A stretch of 64,000 bases of DNA from assembly GCF_900496995.4 (NCBI RefSeq), contig NC_044011.1:22476041-22540040 (forward strand), read 5' to 3'. The notes under the pieces are model-generated. The model made no database searches. It had not been told where the DNA came from and saw nothing but the letters and a program-made list of their open reading frames with translations. Of the stretch, positions 59,875-64,000 are shown piece by piece. The first letter of the stretch is position 1; every line of letters starts with the position of its first letter. The translations under genes and the position numbers were made by a program. The DNA is from Aquila chrysaetos chrysaetos. Lineage: Eukaryota > Chordata > Aves > Accipitriformes > Accipitridae.

Positions 59875-62800
59875 AAGCTATTAATACAAGACAATATAAT
59901 ACAATATATTCCTGTTAGTTGAAACACCTCTTTATTTTTTAGGCGTACAAGCAGTGTCCTTTCCTCGCCCTCCGGCCTCCCCCTGTACCAAAACAAAGCA
60001 AAGGCCAGCGGCTGGAGCGTGCGAATTCCAGCCTCTCTCCTCAGCCACGCACCCCCTTCCCTCCTGCAGGGAGGTGAACACCGTCCACACATCATTTGAG
60101 ACAGGAACAATATAACACAATCTGTTTTCAAATTTTCTAAATATTTCCCAACTTCCATTGCAGGCTGTTGTCTTCATGCTGTAAATTTGTGCCAAGAACT
60201 CCCCAACAGCATTCTTCTCTGCCTTCCCAAATCACTCGGAAAGCAAACAAACCTTTCCTCGAGTCATTGATTTCTGCAAGAAAGCATTTGTGTTTATTAC
60301 ATATGAAGGAAAAATGGCTAGACTGCACATTTTAGAGCTCGCAGCTCTCCAGTGAAAGCCATAAGTAAGAGCTTTGACAGCACAGAGGTGCTTCCTCCTC
60401 TGTGTATTTCAATCTGTGAACAGGACTTCTCCCTTCCCAGAGCAGCCAGGGTACTGCCACGCTGGGTAGGAAACAACTGCCTGGCAGTTTTCTATCCCCT
60501 CTGAGCCCATAAGGCTCTGGGACATGTTGTCCTGTCTATAACTAGTTTTACTGCCTGAGTGAAAAGCTTTTGATGTAATAAACAGTGTACACAGTACAGT
60601 TTCACAGGATAATATGATCATCTGTATTGCAGTGAGCTATACTGAATGGCTCAGTCTAGACAGGAATGTGTTAAATTAGTACCAGAACAATTTAGCAGGC
60701 ACTAGAATTAATTAGGAGAGGATTTTTTTTTCTATGGTAAAAAATCTAAGATATCTAGCACCAAATAATTAAGTTGGACCATAGAAATTTTCAGTATTTA
60801 TCATCAGAAGTACTTAAAGTGATCTCGATATGTGCTAATACTTGTTTGTGAGGTCCTATACTTGTGACAGTAGCAAAAGTTTGCCCTGCCCTATACGAGT
60901 GCCTTTGTGCCTGGCCATGACTACATTTTGAGCAGGCATAATCCTTGATTGCCTCCATTTATTTCCTCACCGGTCTAGCAATGTAGCACGCTCGTATTTA
61001 TCTATATTTTTTTCCTCTGGGTCAAATCACCATCACTTTCTACTTCTGTAAAGTGCTATTGGAACAAGTGTCCTACCATTTGGTGTTTGTGTTTCAGCTC
61101 TCCCACTCTTCATTGAATTGTTCCAATACAGAAAGCACGATTCAGTGATTAAAGCAAAGAAGGGAGGTTAACAGACCATGGTTCTGTTTCTCAATAGGAC
61201 ATCAGTAACTGTCACGTAAAACTGGCAAACAACTTTTTAAGTTCCTTGAGCCACACTGTAAAACAATACTCTGCACTGGAATGTGACTCAGTCTGCAGGT
61301 GCTCAGCATCAGGCAAATAGAGTGAGTTTCCTTTCCATTCAAAAAGCCTGTGTACCTGAAAGATTGTCTGATCTTTTGTCCCTAGCTGTATCACCTGGTT
61401 TAAAACACGTACTACCTCTTCTTACCACCTTACTTGTATTTTTGTGCTAGTTCATAGTGCAGTCAACATAAAGAGGTCAGTGTACTTTCTGAGGTGTGGA
61501 GAGCTCATATTATCCACAGGTCTGAAACCACATTGCCACAGCCTGGTTCTTGAAGTCTGAAATTCTGGGTGAATATGTCCTAATTTTGGCACCCAGATTC
61601 TGAAGAGCCCATGTTAAATGGCATCTGATAATAATGCCAGTTTGTCCAATTGCCTAATACAAATGGGCTATCACAAAGCTTAATTTTTCATCCTTACAAA
61701 ATGTGTCAAGGTACTTATATATAGCTGATATATTGATATGAAACATCATCCCTATTGCCATGGAATAGTTTTCCAAAATAGCTTTTCCAAAATGAAATGG
61801 CTGAACTTGGCTTAATGTTTGTTGGCTTGATCCAGATAGAAGTAGAAAAATAGTATTTCTGCCTTCTTTACACTGAGCTTGGAGGAAAGGTTTACAGAGC
61901 CTGCATTTCGGTCTGCTTTGACAAGATCTAGTTTGAGCTGGGGATGCTCCTTCACCAGTGCTCCTGAAATTCCCAGTCACTGTTCATGGCATATGTTTCA
62001 ATGAGATCAGTCACTCCTGTAAAGCCTATTTCTAATGTCCAGTAACAGGAATATTTTGCTGTCAATACTTGCAAATCTGTGCGAAGAGTGATAGGAAATG
62101 CTGTTACTTTACTTCAGGGGACTCTGAAGACCAACAAGCAGGCAAGCAAAACAAGACATGGCAAGACAAGCAGAACATGTTTATGCTAACTTCGGGGTAT
62201 GTGACCAAGGATGGGATCCAGTCACTATCTGTGCACAACTTCACATGTATCTCAGGCTCTGGAGATCCAGAGCATCAAGCATACTGAAGATATATTGCAG
62301 ACCCGAGTCTGTTTCTTTAGGTAGTCTGGGTCGATCAAACAGAGGCAGGTCCGGGTCTCACCACAGGTCTCCCAGAAGGCACAGCAATCATTTCCAGATG
62401 CAATTTGCCTTCTTGGAGGCAGGGGATGCTGCCATCTCTTTAGTGTTTGAACTCAGGCTGTGAATGGTGGGTGCCTGATGGAGAGATTTGGGCCAAGCAA
62501 AGCCTGCAATGTGGGCAAAAATTTGGGTTGTGAGGAGCAGAAAGTTTATGTCTGCACTTGAATCTGCTCCCATCTCCACTTACCAGTGTGTGATGGCCTT
62601 TCAACAGCATGCATTTCAGGTTTCTCCCCCAGTATGAGCTAATATGGGTCTGTGGGCTCTGCGGGCCATGAAGGCAATTCCTTTTGAGGCACTCTACTGC
62701 TAAACCTGCTCAATAGCTCTCCAGAGGAGTGTGAAGACTGTTTTTACAGCTGAATACAGTGCAAGGGTTGAACTATGGGCCTTTCATCTTAGAGATGGCT

Positions 62801-63675
62801 CCCTACCATATGTTTCTGTTATGAAGAGCAAGGTCAAATCTTTCAAAGTTTAGTGTTACATAGCTAAAAGTTTGCATAGGGCTTTAGAAAAACAAAAGCG
62901 TCTACATTATTATAAAAACAGAGCTCTTATATATAATGAGCTAAAGTAAATATGTTACAGTTTAACAGCTGATTTGGAAAGTCCTTTTCACTGTTTCCAT
63001 AGTTTCAAAGCCCAGGAATACACAGACTTTTTGAAGAAACTAAACAACTGTAACCACGATGGACAATTTCATATAGGCAATGAATTGGTTGTTCAGAAGA
63101 ATAGTTCCTGTGTTGCAGGAGAACTTGCTTCTCTGCTTTCTGCCTCCTTCAAGCAAAGCCCGTGCAGAGCTGAGGCAGTCCTGTTGGGGAGCGATCAATA
63201 TGCTGCCACATACCATCTGTAATTTTGGAATTTGCTTCTCCCACCCACACCATGGTGGTTTCACAATGTGCTTTCTTGTGCTGTAGCAGGGACAGCCTCC
63301 TCAGGACATGTTTTTCTTAGTCATGTGGATTTGCCAGATCCAGCCTTTTTTCCTAATCAAATGAGCTTTTCAATGTGTACTCAGCATTGGATAAGCACAA
63401 AGGCTCACATAATCAGTCCAGATGACTCTTTAAGGAGGCTTTTAATGTCCAATTTACTGCCCATGTTTTCTTTTTTTTGAAGAATACCTTACTTCCCCAC
63501 TTGGACCGAGCAGTACCATGGCACCTGTTCTGAGTAAAAATGACAGTATTGTCCTTTTTCAGCAGTGAGCAATATTTCATTTGAATGTTTGTGCTGCAAA
63601 ACTGCACTGACAAAGGACTGTGCAGGGGTGGATTGATTGGGAAAACCTGTGGGACAGCCCGAGGAATTAGCATGT

Positions 63676-63735
63676 GGGCAGCGTGGCTCACTGGTTAGGC
63701 GTGGAGACCTGACAGATCTGGCCCTGTCAGACAGA
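63676..63735 (+). repeat. Possible MIR/tRNA-derived SINE head
   Basis: The string gggcagcgtggctcactggt taggcgtggagacctgacag resembles a tRNA A-box region as found at the 5' end of MIR-type SINEs (tggctcagtggttagagc). No B-box GGTTCGA is present and no cloverleaf can be closed, so it is not a tRNA gene. Confidence 0.35.
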
Positions 63736-64000
63736 GCCTGAGCTTACGTGGACCAGTAGAGCTCTGCTACATTCAGTGGCACTACAACAGTTTACAAAAC
63801 TTGAGGTTTTTTTTTCTTTTTTTAATATCCTGCTCTCCGGTGACCACCCTGACTCACCAAATTCCTTTTTCTGAGGGCACGTTTCCTAGCTGTTAAATGT
63901 CAAATTATCCAGATTAAAAAACCTGCCAATAAGGCTTTGGTTTGCTTCCTGTGTTGCTGTTGGTAGTTAATGAGCAGCGGTATGCGGCTGCGCCATCCTC

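Larger units (their letters stand above)
49770..64000. other. Gene-free stretch to the end of the window
   Basis: About 14 kb with no supported exon, RNA gene or young transposon apart from the small repeats listed. AT-rich unique blocks around 55.2-55.7 and 58.5-58.8 kb and GC-richer bits near 58.1 and 60.0 kb are unexplained. All open frames are under 135 codons and without family resemblance. Confidence 0.55.

Noticed and set aside
63676..63735. tRNA gene
   Set aside because: There is an A-box-like string but no B-box, no anticodon arm and no closing acceptor stem. It is kept only as a possible SINE head.
1..64000. Operons, CRISPR arrays, bacterial or phage genes
   Set aside because: The sequence is intron-containing vertebrate DNA. 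There are no spaced direct repeats and no dense same-strand gene arrangement.

Overview
This window looks like nuclear DNA of a bird. The evidence is intron-containing genes with consensus GT/AG splice sites, 3'-end fragments of CR1 LINEs, two copies of a solo LTR type that I recognise as typical of avian genomes, ancient amniote repeats (MIR-like, an L2-like relic, palindromic relics), and the tandem gene order HBS1L then ALDH8A1 known from the vertebrate MYB-HBS1L-ALDH8A1 block. A neognath, probably not a galliform, fits the LTR type best, but that is inference.

Layout. (1) 1-2.3 kb: the 3' end of HBS1L on the + strand, with one exon coding for the end of the C-terminal beta-barrel, a final coding exon of only 12 nt (Ile-Lys-Glu-stop), and a 3' UTR with a likely poly(A) signal near 2.30 kb. 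(2) 2.3-4.8 kb: intergenic spacer and the presumed ALDH8A1 promoter/5' UTR. (3) 4.8-14.9 kb: a complete ALDH8A1 gene on the + strand. Seven coding exons join in phase to exactly 487 codons plus stop, the length of the human protein, with all catalytic residues intact. (4) 15-64 kb: about 49 kb in which I find no convincing gene. It holds old repeats, two oppositely oriented solo LTRs of one family (31.7-32.2 and 38.4-39.0 kb), a young CR1 nested inside an older CR1/L3-like LINE (41.8-43.7 kb), several MIR-like SINE relics, a CR1 3' terminus at 47.6 kb, and long homopolymers (C22, G22, C16, T21).

Function. HBS1L is the translational GTPase partner of Pelota in ribosome rescue. ALDH8A1 oxidises 2-aminomuconate semialdehyde in the kynurenine branch of tryptophan catabolism. 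The two are neighbours by conserved synteny and do not form a pathway.

I do not see a new biological system here. The points most worth a second look are the inverted LTR pair with matching GGTGG target sites, the nested LINE, the 12-nt terminal coding exon of HBS1L, and a 3' splice site of ALDH8A1 fused to a donor-like GTAAGG.
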